Shown piece after piece: positions 11,301 to 23,924 of a stretch of DNA of 64,000 nucleotides. Position numbers and translations under genes: made by a program. The notes under the pieces are model-generated. The model made no database searches, was not told where the DNA came from, and was given only the letters and a program-made list of their open reading frames with translations. The DNA comes from Acanthaster planci (Eukaryota > Echinodermata > Asteroidea > Valvatida > Acanthasteridae). The DNA is taken from assembly GCF_001949145.1 (NCBI RefSeq), contig NW_019091402.1:2032944-2096943 (forward strand), given 5' to 3'. Positions within the stretch are counted from its first letter, which is position 1. Each line of letters opens with the position of its first letter.

Positions 11301-14300
11301 AATTACCAATAGGATTTCCAAGGGGAACAAACGCATTCCACAGAAGTTAGTGGTCTGCATAGCTCCATCGATCCAACGTACAACGAACGCGTGCAAGGAT
11401 CAACTACATAAGTACAGTTAAGAACATTCTTGGTGACCTTGACCAAGCGTTTTGGACTTTTGCCGGGTACCGTTTCATGGTTTTACCGAGCACATGGACA
11501 GCATGAGCCGCCTGAAGTGACCGCTAGTGTCCCCAGCAATGTCGTCCTCCAGATCGCGCTTGTATGCTGGGAAAACGAGAACCCCAATGCAAATTACACC
11601 GTGTATTCTAAAATGACACTGCAACACACAAAAACGTATTATTTTAAACATAGAACAGAAGCATTTCCAACATAGAAGCCATTGACTAATTTTGTGCGAG
11701 TCGCCAATCAAAAGGCATTAAAAGGTTACTCAAGACAAGACAAGCAAAGGAATCAACAGAGAAGGTAGTTTACTTTAACCTTCAGGTGTGTGATGCAAAT
11801 GTTGTTCCAACTCTTTAAGGCCGTGTCCAAAACGGGCTTCCAGAGCTGCGGCTAGGTCTATTGTCTATGCGTCTCCACGCATTTCCAATGGAGCAAAGAC
11901 CTGGACCTAGCTCTATACAACAGATTTGGATGCAGCCTAAGACGTAGTTGCTCTTTTCCAGTTTTTCATTTAACGGGCTCTCTACATGCAAATGTATCGT
12001 GCCAAATTGTTACATCAAATGAGGTAATTTCCCCGATATTAGGCCTATAGGCCTAAACCTTTATCCTTAGAAACAACTTACCTTTTTTGTACTCCACTTT
12101 AATCTCTCTTATTTCCTGCGTTTGAAAACAATGCCAAAATAACACTCTTAATTCGGTTTTTGATTTTTGATTAATAAAAGGAAAAAACGAAATGCTCCTT
12201 CCTCAAAGCGATACAGACTGTCTTCAAGTGATGCTTTCCAACATTGAGGCATGGCGTGACGTGGATTAAACACAGTACCTTTGTATAACGAAATATTTAC
12301 CTGATTGTTCTTCGTGCAAAGAATCTCAACCAGCGCCTTTTCGTCCGTCCCAAGTCCCTGTTGTTGTGAGAAATATTATTAACCACTCTTTAGACGTATA
12401 ATGTAAACATCTATAAACTATACATTTGCACATTTGGCGTTCTATTTACGCCTGTCACATTTGCAAATTAGAGCTGCGTGGTTGTGTCAGCCATATTGAA
12501 TTGAAAGTGACGTTAACTTCTCATTTTGGGAAACTGAGAGTATTATATAATAGCCGCAAAATGAGAGTTTATTACGAATTCATGCCAGTTTAGGATAATG
12601 TAAAATTTGTGATAATTATTTGTTTAAAGTATTTAATGCGAAAGAAAGTTGTTTTCTGTCAGGTTCCTGAAAAAAGAGTCCGTACAAGCCATATCGCTGG
12701 TCGATTAGTATGCTGACTCCTCTAAAGGAATGGGAGGCTCATATATAAAACTCAAGTAGGCTAGCTGTCCATTTTATACTTGCCTCGGTGGCTTGGTACA
12801 GGCAGCGTGCGTAGTATTCAACTGGCGGGTCCATTAGCGCACGAACAGTTTTTCGGTAGTTGCCGCTCATCTTGCTTAGGAACTGTTCCACGAGGTCCTG
12901 TTTAAAGAGGCAAGCGCAGCATAGAAGTCAGAGGCCAATCACAGACCTTTCAATGAATGATCAACATAAATTTATTTAAAGGAATCCATCAACGGGCCCC
13001 AAACCTGTCATTTCCAGTCATAGCCAAGCTATTAAGACCCGACCACGATTACAATGAAGCACCAGTTCAATAAATATGCGGATCTGTTCACTGTACAGAT
13101 TTGACGCTAATTTTGACATTCAAACCTATTGTTACTATTCGTACTTGATGGAAAAATGCCTGGACTAAGAAATGTCTCATAGTGGAGAGTTTTGTAACTA
13201 ATGGACACGAAGAATGTGAACATTATAAGTCCATGTTGAAGACTTTGAGATCTTATTCATAGAGATTTGGAAGAAATTGGATCCCCAGAATGATCTGTTT
13301 AAGAGTCAAGGAATTATCAGCGATAGGCTTCTCTACGGAAGCTTACAAGAGCCATTTCCACAAAAATATTTTTAGTTCACTTATCTCGCAGTGGCGAGAT
13401 AGCCACTGCGAGATAGCAATTTGCTGCAGCAAGATAATAACTAGAAACAATTGTGCACGTGGTACTTATACGCTTCCGTACTTCTGAGATATTTTTCGGA
13501 ATATTTTCCACAGATTAAAATCATCCACAATTTTAGTCATCGAATTACCCGCAAACAAATCCAACATAAAGTTAAATACAGGCGATTCACAAAAGTGCGC
13601 CTCCAAGAGTTTGCAACGTGTTGGCCAATCACAATGTGGGGAATCTGTCGGCCCTTTCCAAACGCGCATTGGGTGGACGGATTTCGCGCATCGTGATTGA
13701 CCAACGCATGGCAAACTCTTGGAGGCGCACTGCTGTGAATCGTCAGTATTACAGGTCAATGCTTGGAGTGCGCATGTATCATGCAGGCCTTCTGACTATT
13801 TCTGCCTGTCTTAAGTGAGGATATTTTGTCGTTAATGACTATGGAAATTTTAACTGTCCGCAATCGTGCGAACCCACCCGACCGAAGGCCGTCTTGTAGT
13901 ACGCCCTTATATGTTGGCGCTGTGCATTAGAACGGGACGTCAACACATCAATGATGGCTTTGTCGTCCGTACCTGCAGAAATGCGTAATAACCGGAATTC
14001 CAACGAGACAGTCTTAGTCTATAAACAAGCCCAAAATAAACATATGAGAAAACAGACTACCTTGAAATATATGCTTGGTCAATATCAGATCTTGACGGAT
14101 AATCCCCGTGCTTCAGTGTTTGTTTAACCTATATTTCTACTATGCCCCCTTAAACCTTAAAAATCCCCCGTTTTTGATTGTGATTTTACATACACCCTGG
14201 CGGGTTAGGGTTAATTTTCAGTTTGGAATCTGCTTTGAGGGGACCGTAGACAATCGCTCAAAGTAATCGGCCTCCTAGAACAAATTGACAAAATAACGAC

Positions 14301-16130
14301 TACCTCTCATTTAAAATTAACTTAATACTCAAGTCTGTGATTACACATGAGTCAGCTTCAAACACTAATCGGTAAAAAAGTTAAAAGTTTACACACGGGT
14401 TGTGTTGTGTCTACATTTTTCTTCAAGTTGTTGAGGACTCCCCAAACGACATGCAGTCTGGTTTACTGACCTAGTGAGAATCTGAACGTGTTGTGTTGAA
14501 TTAGGTAGTTCCCGCGTTTTGAAATGAGACATGACACCAAAAATCGGGCCTTCGCCTCATATCATCAATATGCAAGACGCCTGGTATGATCTTAAAAAGG
14601 TGATATGGAGTTTCACGCATGGCACTAAATTCGGTAGAAATTTTAATGTTAAAGAAAAAATTATTTTGCATCCGCGCTCGATCAGGGAAAACGAAAGTGT
14701 TAAAAAGTTGGAGATTTGTGGAATTTTTCCAAGTTAGGTCACGTGGCACTGTTAGCCAACTGACCTTCGATGTGTCTGGAACGTGTTGTCAAGGACCACA
14801 TCGAGCCACGGCGTGACCAAATAATTATGCCTTGCAACCTGCCACGCATCTCTGGTTTGATGTCTTGATTTAATATCGACCAGCATAACTTCTGAACGTA
14901 AGCACAGTCCAGTCAATTGGCCTGCACTTAAGCAGCTTAGAGGATATTCTTTTGTCTATAAACATTGAAGTGTCGTTTTCTACGGACGGCTATCTGTTCG
15001 TAAAATAAATCCAGTCATGGTTGACATTTTTAACATGGCATGGTACGCAACAGAAAGCGTGTTACAAGGGTAAAAGGCTCTTTGCATATTGTATTTAACG
15101 ACCATTAAAGAGCACGTCTAAGGAAAACATGTTTTCTCTGATTTTATCTGTTCCAATATGGAAGCATCCAAATCGAACGCAGTGTCATTTTGTCTTCAGA
15201 GCTCAACTATAACACTTCCTGTTCGTGCCAAGATGCAAATCCTGAATGCAGATTGCATCATTCAGAGAAAGCCTTCGTGCGTGCCAAACAATGGCTACAA
15301 ACAATGGCTACAAACAATGGCTAGATGCATTGTTTGGCATGTACAAGGGTTTATCCACTACGAACACAGAGCGAGGGTTCCAGTAATTTTCTGTTTTCCC
15401 CGAATGGCGCAACCTACATTCACAATTCGCATCTTGACATGAACAGAAAGAAAACCGTTTTAGCATGTTATAGTTGAGCGCTGAAGACAAATGACACTGT
15501 GTTCGATTTGGATGCTTCCATATTTATTTGAACAGATAAAATCAGAGAAAACATGTTTTCCTTAGAGGTGCTCTTTAACTTGAAGATCGCAACGAAGAGT
15601 AAACAGAGTAAATTTAAATCCCTTTGCGTCAGCATTTTCCCCATTATGGCAATCATATAGATTTCAACGTGGCCATGCTTGACACAAAACCGCAATTAGT
15701 TAATGAAGCATTACAGTGCAAGAGTCATGCACGGAGCTCACTCGGGCACCGTAGAATACGACTTGGATCGATTCCTCACCTATTCCTGACATGGCCTTGC
15801 GCAGTACGATCGCATCTTGTTCCCGGTCAAACTGTGGGGCTTCGGTTATTGTTCCCTGATAGAAATACAGCATGCAGTAAACAAAATATTTAGAAAAGAA
15901 GTTGAAGAGTAATAGATTGTATAACTATAATGTTTTCTTTCCTGGCATTCCTGGGATTCAAACTACACGACTTTATCCAAACGCGTCTTCCAACCTCGCT
16001 CGATCGTCCTCGCACATTTTCTTGTTGCTTGCCGTGCAGAGAAAAAACTTTTCTCATTTACTTTTTATCCAGGTCTTTGTCGGAAGAAGAAATCAAGAAA
16101 ACGAAACAAACTAACCTGGTAAGTTGCCAT
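8388..16130 (-). CDS. Annexin gene B, complete, 12 coding exons, 320 aa
   Basis: A calcium-dependent phospholipid-binding annexin of typical core length. Exons in coding order are 16130-16116, 15855-15780, 13972-13878, 12897-12784, 12357-12301, 12115-12082, 11566-11487, 10871-10803, 10136-10035, 9836-9761, 9549-9437 and 8519-8388. They sum to 963 nt with every phase consistent. The start is MATYQ followed by [10 protein letters not shown], the short N-terminal tail and first helix typical of the family; the stop is TAA after IVNGNTA. The loops GIGTDD (residues 29-34), GLGTDE (101-106), RWGTDE (185-190) and KGLGTDD (259-265) mark repeats 1 to 4. Acidic cap residues are D143, E227 and D302 in repeats 2 to 4, but repeat 1 has K71 where an acid is expected. 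The intron between exons 4 and 5 uses a GC donor (GAG|GCAAGT). It converges on gene A and diverges from gene C. The subfamily cannot be assigned by eye. Confidence 0.95.
10281..10474 (+). repeat. Interspersed repeat R1, copy 1
   Basis: A family of about 190 bases running from a GACCAAGAGAGGGCGC block through CACAAACGACTATGAAAT and GTTGCGGTTGCATCGCTA to GAGGGGGTGCTTCTGCTC. Other copies are at 17492-17687, 18081-18228 and, inverted, 35597-35784. A fragment of its 5' end also appears inverted near 4397-4425. Confidence 0.8.
13383..13414. repeat. 13-bp perfect inverted repeat
   Basis: ATCTCGCAGTGGC and GCCACTGCGAGAT face each other across GAGATA, in the annexin B intron between exons 3 and 4. 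No terminator role is implied in this eukaryotic intron. Confidence 0.85.
13575..13750. mobile_element. Hairpin element H1, copy 1
   Basis: Almost the whole 176 bases form one palindrome. The ends are AATAC-GGCGATTCAC and GTGAATCGTCAGTATT, followed inward by GTGCGCCTCCAAGAGTTTGC and its complement. It matches copies at 28502-28679 and 56306-56457. It lies in an annexin B intron and encodes nothing. Confidence 0.88.
15105..15579. mobile_element. TTAA-flanked inverted-repeat element (MITE)
   Basis: Terminal inverted repeats of about 130 bases (15105-15240 and 15425-15579). The ends read TTAAAGAGCAC and GTGCTCTTTAA. Inside are GGAAAACATGTTTTCTCTGA and its complement, then GAAGCATCCAAATCGAACGC and its complement. 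TTAA at both outer edges would suit a piggyBac-type target duplication, but the family is not proven. The middle holds three CAATGGCTACAAA units at about 15286-15323. Confidence 0.85.
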
Positions 16131-17491
16131 GGTGCCGAAGTCTTTGACCTGCCCTAGATAGACGGGACACTGGGTTTGGGGTTAGGCCCTGGTCGAATCG
16201 CCTGACTTGCAGCAGAAAAAAAGCCAGTTGAGTAAACGATTTTCACTTTGCAATGAACTTACGCTCGTTTGACCGAGAAGCCTACCTTCTGACTAATATA
16301 ATTGTGCGGGTGGATCCTTACAAAAGACCTGCTGCAATCTGTTGGTAGGCGTGGACACCGTGCGTCAACTGTCTGCATAGTGTACATATATTTTTACCGA
16401 TGACGCCATTCTTTGGCCAGATGCCTTGGCAGAAATTCAATTTGATTCAATTTCCTACTAGACTATTCCATTTTACAGTGGGTGTGGCTTCGTGCAGTTG
16501 AACGTATTTGCACCTGCACTTCAGGTTGTGTCGATATTGAAAAGTCGGTAGACGTGTCTGTTATGAGGTCCGTTTTTGTCGTAACCCTGGATTGGATCTG
16601 TTGAACTAGTTGCTTGCTAAGAATATATTTGAGGGCGCAATTTCTTGGCAGATATGTTGTGACCTCGGGAATCTCAACTTGGCAAGACTGAATTGGGTAA
16701 ACCCAGGGCATAAGGGCTATATGTACAATAGATGGGGCGGCATAACATCATATGCTCGGCGAGGTAATGTCCATATCCGCCTGTCAGTGCACGCGCAACA
16801 ATATTTTGATGTCCGACGGCTAGGTCACACAATAAGGAACCCAACGGTGGCAACATTACCACTCTAACAGTGTTTACCAAACAAGAAAAATCGCCTGTCT
16901 GCGGAGGCGTATCTCGCCGCAGCGTCTATTTCATTGGTTCAAGTTGGCTGTGAAGAAGTACCAATTATTGCAGGGGGTCGAACGCCAACACAAGTGGACA
17001 TAACCCAGGTTGAGAATTAAATTGAGGCCTATTGTTGCACATCGCTTACAGGCATACATTTGCGAGATAGTGACTCGTCTTTTCAAAATACCAGTTTGAA
17101 AAAAGCATTTGGCCTGTATACGCTACGGTACCTGTCCTCGTTACATGTAGGCCTACTCCTGCGGCCAGTTCGCAAACCTTTACACTACATCGACGCCAAG
17201 TTACCAAGGCTCGTTGTTACTGTGATAGACTGAAGATCCGACTTCAAATAAAAAGTCACGTTATACAAAGTAACCTTATACCACTGACAGAGTGCCGTCA
17301 GAGAGAATTTTTGAAGAACTCTCAGCCCTAAAAAGAGCGGAAGCCGTGGTTTGGAAAACTTCGAACAACAACGATTGTATTAGTTGCGACAAGAATAAAA
17401 TGTCTTTCATGTCTCATTTGAAACACAAGGCCCAATGGTTGACATGTAGATGTTACTGTGTCAAAGATCATGCCGTTGGTGAAGAGCTGAA

Positions 17492-17687
17492 CATGGGCCT
17501 TCAGCTGGACCAAGAGAGGGCGCTGTCGCCTTAGCAACGGTGGCTCCTTTGATCGGAATCGCTGGATCACGGACGGCGTGGGAAATGTACCCGATACGGT
17601 TGCATCACTGCCAACAAAATTATTGACCATTCCAGGCCAACATGGCTCTTTACAACCGATGAGGGGGTGCGTCTCCTCGAGGCAGAT
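17492..17687 (+). repeat. Interspersed repeat R1, copy 2
   Basis: Begins with GGACCAAGAGAGGGCGC and ends with GATGAGGGGGTGCGTCTC, in the same order and spacing as the copy at 10281. Confidence 0.8.
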
Positions 17688-18080
17688 CTAAGAAACAACG
17701 TCTGATAAACTACTCAGTGTGCGTACAAATAAAAAAATCACTTGTTTATCACCTCCAGCGGTTCGATTATTCTTTCTGCACGTAGAAATTCGAAACCTGA
17801 GACGCTTGGTGGCGGCAAACGCACCCCGTCTATTGCCCACATATCTAGAATTAATTTATATGGAAGCGGTAGCTTTTATTTCAGGAGACCTTTATAATTA
17901 TTTCAAGATTTGGTTAAATCATGAAAATTCTCCAAACAACGATTCTGAGCGATTTTGAAATGGCTCGTAAGATATCTTAAAAGTATTCGAATGAAAAAGA
18001 ATTGTGTGAGAATGGTTTTGGTTGGCAAGAGTTCATGAGCCTCTTTCTGTGTTCATAGAAAAGAAAAGCTTTTTCCTATG

Positions 18081-18228
18081 ACCCTCGAGCTGAAGCCTTT
18101 TCTTGGCAGCGGGGGCTCCGTTGGTCGGAGCTGTACTTTACTGGTTCACAAACCACTATGAAATGCACATGTTGCGGTTGCATCGCTACCAACAACCGAC
18201 GAGGGGGTGCTTCCGCTCGAGGCCGATA
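18081..18228 (+). repeat. Interspersed repeat R1, copy 3 (shorter)
   Basis: Contains CACAAACCACTATGAAATG, GTTGCGGTTGCATCGCTACC and CGAGGGGGTGCTTCCGCTC. The 5' GGACCAAGAG block is replaced. Confidence 0.8.
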
Positions 18229-19464
18229 GTTTTTGTGGGTGCAGGCCAGTAAATAGGCCCAAAATTACTTGAGCCGGCCAATCACAATTTTATTTTCATG
18301 CATTCAAATTCGATGTTTAATAGAGTATTTTGTAGCCCCATGAGCTTCACGATTTGTAGAAAAGACAGGTTGAGGCGACCGACATGAATTCTAGCTTGTA
18401 GCTGAGTACGATTTGAAAGAAATCGGTGCCTAAAAACGGACTATTTTTGGAGGAGTGTAGGCATCAATCTTTAAACTGGCGAGGGGGGCCACACGACTGC
18501 TTTTTAGGGGTGACCTTCCGTGGGAAAAAAATCTTCAGAAGTCATCGGTTGATGAATGGAATATGAAAAGAAAGTGAAAGATCATAAAATGAGCTATAAT
18601 TTAATTCGTGTCACAAACGGCTGAGAAACCCATGAGTTTTTCCTGACTTTTTGAAGTTCAGGTATTTATCACTGTGGATAATGGGACTTTGTTTACTGAC
18701 CTGCAACCTTGTCACAGTCTCCAGACCAAAGTACAGCGCCCTCATTTGACGCCCCTTGTCTTTCAGCCCCCTTACTGATTGGGGGCGCCTTCCTCGGGCT
18801 TTTTCCATGTGCCGACCGTCTCCAAATCTGATTGATCTGCAGTGCTGTCACGTGGAGCCTCTTATGATTGACCAAGACGACCCTGGGACTTTTATGGAAG
18901 TGGCGGCCCCACTCCATCTGAATACAATACCGACGAAATGGAAAAAAGGTGGGTACCCACAACTTACTCTGGTCAATCTATGAGACTCATCTACACGGAG
19001 AGTGTAAACAAATCCTGACTGTCACAGAAGCAAAAGGCAAGGATTTGCACGAAGAAAAAAATGAACAGTTGGTGAAGCTGTTCTGCGATATCTTAACCCC
19101 TAGCTGATGACTGTTTTAAGACCAGAACTGAATTTCTTGGGTTTAGCCTTTGCGCCCATTCCACTTTTTGCCCAACTATCGCCCAGTAACATCGCTGGCC
19201 ATTTGCGGTGACTGCCTTCGAGAGCGGTATAAACTCGGGATTGAAGAAAGCCATGGTTCAGTGATGGTCGCTCCGTCCTTTTTTAAAGTCCTTTGTGCCC
19301 CGTGCAAGTACTTTTCGTTATTGGCTGGGCGCCAAAAGTATAAATCTCCTTAGAGGTCGTTTCGGTGTCTGGAACCAAGGCGTTTCAGGGCGGTTCGAAT
19401 GCCTGAAATTACAGTCGATCCAATTCGAAGTCAGGCGCATACAGTATATAGTCGCCAGGGCTGG

Positions 19465-19704
19465 GGCCAATTTCATAGAGCTGCTTAAGCACAAAATTTG
19501 CTTAAGCACAAAAAACCTTGCTTAAAAGACAAAGGTTACCAGCTCAAAATCTATATGATTGTCATGATAACCAAAAGACAGGTAAATACCATTCCTAACC
19601 AATGTACAACACTTGGAGTTTTGGCTGGTAGCCTGATTTGTCATTGCAAGGTTTTTTCACGCATAAAGCAAATTTTGTACTGAAACAGCTCTATGAAATT
19701 GGCC
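19465..19704. mobile_element. MITE with GGCCAATTTCATAGAGCTG ends
   Basis: Left end GGCCAATTTCATAGAGCTGC followed by ACAAAATTTGCTT. The right end is the reverse complement, AAGCAAATTTTGT then CAGCTCTATGAAATTGGCC. Total 240 bases, no coding capacity. Confidence 0.88.
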
Positions 19705-22700
19705 TCTGGTTTGCTTAACCCGTCGACCTTAATCCAGACCTTGGAAATGGTCTAGTTCGGTGTGACTCAAGTAGGCCAGTCCAGAGTGTAACACGTTTGG
19801 ATATCGCACAGTCGATGGTATAGACAGTGACTAACAGAGTCTTAAAGCTAGAAATTCCGACTCAGAAGTGTTTCATTTCCCATGGAAACCTTAACATTTT
19901 TGCTTTTGCCCCAAATTTGTGCTGTGGGGGGAAAAATGACTGACCTCCACAAAGGAAGGGGGCGGGAACCCCAAACAAGAATTTTGTTTACTTGGCTTTC
20001 TTCGTTTTTAATTTTCTCCCAAAGTGCCATCTCGCAACGGCGAAACGCCGTGGCAAATTATTCCAAAAACATCTGTTGGTTATGGCGCTTCCACACTTCC
20101 GTACGGAACTGTTCAAATCATCCTATAATTAGACATGTTCATCGCCGTTCAGTTTCATTTTTACCGCTGTTTATGGAAAAGTCTGTGACATTTTGTAATT
20201 TGCGGGGGACGTGTTAAAATTAATTGGAAATTGTATCCGAAGGAAAAAAAATATGGCGAATAAACAGCTGTTCTGGTGCTAGGTTTTGCATATTATTAGG
20301 CGAACGCAGAATGGATTAATAAGTTCTTGGGAATGTGTATAAACGAGGGGGTGAATTCTAGGGAATTTGTTACCCTTAAAAAATTAGAAATTATCAGTAG
20401 ATTCATGTATTGAGCCTTGATGCAGATTCAAAACAACCTGATTGTCGACATGTTGTATCTGCCTCAACAACCAGGCCATGTGCATTTTCACAGATTGTAT
20501 TCAGTGGCGGAAAGTAAGACCCGTCGTATATAGATGACTGCTAAATATAACTCGACACTGCAGTATATCAGAAAGTTTGACCACATATATATTCGAATCA
20601 CGGGCCTGCATTATGAGCAGCATCAACGTTTGTTTGCATGTGCAGATTTCGATGAGAAAGGCTGAAGGAGGCCACTTCATTTGTGTTGCAAAGATGGGGG
20701 AGTATTCTGAGATGACGGATATTTTTCTTGATTAATTTTCTCATGATTGTGTCTTTAGAAGCAATTACTCCAGCACTAATACTTGACAGCTACGCTGTAT
20801 TTTTAAGAAACGAATGATTTTTTTGGACGGGCCTTAATGTTGTCGAGGTCGTCTCCCTAATCGCATTTTCAAATGGAGCTGTTCATGTGAAAATAGTCAA
20901 TTTAATTAAATCTGTCAAGTGCGACGGTTCAGAAATACATTTGTTTTCTGTGACAAACCTTATTTCATCGCTTTGAAACAATTTTGGCGCCATGGTATAC
21001 TGAATGTTTAGTTACCAGAATTATTCTATAAATTTGGGGTCCAATGTTTTTGTGTGTCCCCGTCACATCGTACATAAGATTTGTAGGTTTAAGAATACAT
21101 TCTTCAGTTTTCCAGGGTTATAAAGTAATGCAAATTACTTGCCAGACAAATGAAAAAGTCTGAGGTCAATTCAAATGATATTTCCATATTTAGCTAACAG
21201 TGGCGTGACTTGGAGGGAAACTCCCCCCCCCGGCTTGTTCCTTCCCCCGTGTGCCACATCCCCGGCCCAGAAATTAAATTAGACAAGAAACAAATCCTAC
21301 CGTCAGTGTTTTAGCTGTGACTGACCCCACTGATTGCCCTCTCCAATAAACGTTAATAGCCCTCTCCCCCAGATTCACTCAAATTACAACATTAGTGCAA
21401 ATTACACAAGTCAGGTGTAATAAGGACACAGAAGTTATCACACTCTTGGACCCATCGGTGAAAGGTCATTTCGGGATACCACAGCGTGTGCAGTGGTGAA
21501 ATTCATATGCTGTTCTCCACTCGTGTTCCGGTAAAGATGAACCACATTTTGTGGAGATGGGGGGCGATGAATCCAGCTAGGGGCAATTCTTCGGTATAAG
21601 CAGAGTTCCAGTCACGAGAGGTCTAGTCTTGTCTGATCCATGACCTTTTTTCTATGCAAATATTTCTCAGCTTAGCAGCAGGTCCATGATATTACTTGGC
21701 CCTGGGTGCAATCCGCCCAGTAAGGTTTCATGATATCTTATTTATATTTTTGGCTTTTCTTGTCGCACCGTGCACTCCTGCATGACTTTCTCAAGAATAC
21801 CTCAGAGTGGATTTTTCTTTTCCACCTAATTTATGACAACTGGATAAGCCGTTCTCGTATCATGCCAAAATACCAGACGGGCGAAAATGTTAATGCCTCC
21901 CATTTGCAGTGGAAGCGCATAATTGCATGGCTCCGGCAAAGAACAAAGTAGCAGCGTGCATTATCAGATAACCGTAACAAAAAAGCTTTCTCCGACTGGA
22001 TGCAATTTGATAGTGATGTTATTACCAGATAAATAAAACATTCGTAGATGGCTTAAGAGCAAACCCAGACCCAGTTTTTTGAGGGGTCAAATTTATTTTT
22101 CCTCGGGGAGGTATTAGATTTGGGATTGTTATTACGGAACAGTTCATTGTCTAAAGGGTGAGGCGAAATTCTTGGGCTGTTTACACTGAGGAAGGGAAAC
22201 TGAAATGAGTCCCCCGGGAAATCTATCGTATAAAAAAATTACTCTATTAATTCTGCCAGTGGGGCAGTCAAGATCGGAATCGGGCAGATTTCCCGCTGAC
22301 CCGACAGTGAAGTAAAAGAGATTGTTTTAAGGGTCGATTGAAAGAAAATGTTACCTCAAAAATGACCCCCCTAAGTACAATGCTTTTCACTCGGCAACAG
22401 GTTACAAGACTGCATATTTCGCAAAGCATCGTATACCGGGATTCAGTCTGGTCCTCCACGGCCTCTTGCCGGCCTTTTACCGTTTCAAATTTTGTGCGCA
22501 TCTCAGATGAGAAATGTGGGAAATAACCTCTAGAAATCTGGCCCAGTGTCAAAGAGAAGAGTTTTTTTGCAAGGCTCGGGTGTCAAACCGGTGTCATGGT
22601 TGTCTTGGTTTAGACAAAACGTTTGAGCCTTCAGTAGCTCGACCTTTAGTTCGGGCTACCTGACCAGCTGGCATCGAAGGTAAATGCACTGGCGGCCTTT

Positions 22701-23924
22701 CCTTCTATCCGTTACAGCTGTGAAGCTTGTTCAAAGTGTACCCGCACTTTGGCTGAAACCTGCCCGGGGAAAAATTGAGTTCGAAGCACCTTCAAGGCGA
22801 AATTATCATAATTTCATGGGCCTGCAGAGAACTACTAAATCACACCATGTAGAATTTGTGCGTCGTAAAATCGCAGCAAAAAGCAATTAACACCACAAAT
22901 CCAATCCGCGAGATTACAGTTGTTTGCTGTATGCAGAATTAACAGTCTTCTTCCATATTACAAAAGTTTCTCCTTCTTCCTTGAAACTCAAAGAAAATCT
23001 CAGAAATATTAGAAATCGAGCAAATAGTTAAACAATAAGAATAAAATCATTTTAACTCCAGGGTTTCTTTCATCCAAATAAAGAGGCCAACTGATCGTAG
23101 CACATGGCTTCCGTCTTTCCAAGAAGATAAAATGGCATGCCTGCGATCATAACGTTTTCGAAGTTTCTAACACTCTAGGAATACAAATCAATTAACTGTC
23201 GCTAAAAAATCAATTGGCAAGTATCAGATGGCAACTAGACTTGCTGAGAGACCAAATATAAACCAACTGCTTACAATCGTAAATAATTCAGCAGAACATC
23301 TAGCGTAAATCTATTATGTATCCACTGGAGTTTCAATGTAGACGTTACGAATCAAATGTTAATGCATTTGGCTTTTCCCACCCTCGTTAGTTGAATGTCT
23401 TGCGGTATACTGCATTACCACATCCAACCCGCTTAGCCACGCAAACGGTTTAAAATGAACGAATTTTCTAATATGATATTCCATATTACAATCGGTTTAT
23501 GCATTCACGTAATTTTGTTCACTTATCTCTTTAAACAGTCTACCAACAGTGGTTTGGCGGTTTGACCAAAGCTCAAATGACAAGTAATTTATGACCTTAC
23601 TCTATATTTGCCGGTATGTTTTAAGGAGTTCCGTGTCCTTGTTTATATCTAGCGTGAATGTGAAATATGTGGTTCAGTCTTGCTGATCTGTTTTGGCTTT
23701 TATGGCATTTTTATCTCTTTGTACATGATGTTGTGTCTTAATGTCTGAAATTGTATTTTATGTGAATAGGTTTGCACTATAATTGTAAAAGGGGACCCGA
23801 TTCATCCTCTGTTGGGGAGGTTTCTTTCTAATTATTGTGAGATAAGTAAAACAATAATAAAGAGGCCTTGCTCACAGAAGCTGTGTTGAATTCTTTTTGT
23901 TATTTCACAGAAAGATAGACACCA

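Noticed and set aside
13383-13414. Perfect hairpin as a possible transcription terminator
   Set aside because: Eukaryotic intron context; no role for intrinsic terminators and no U tract.
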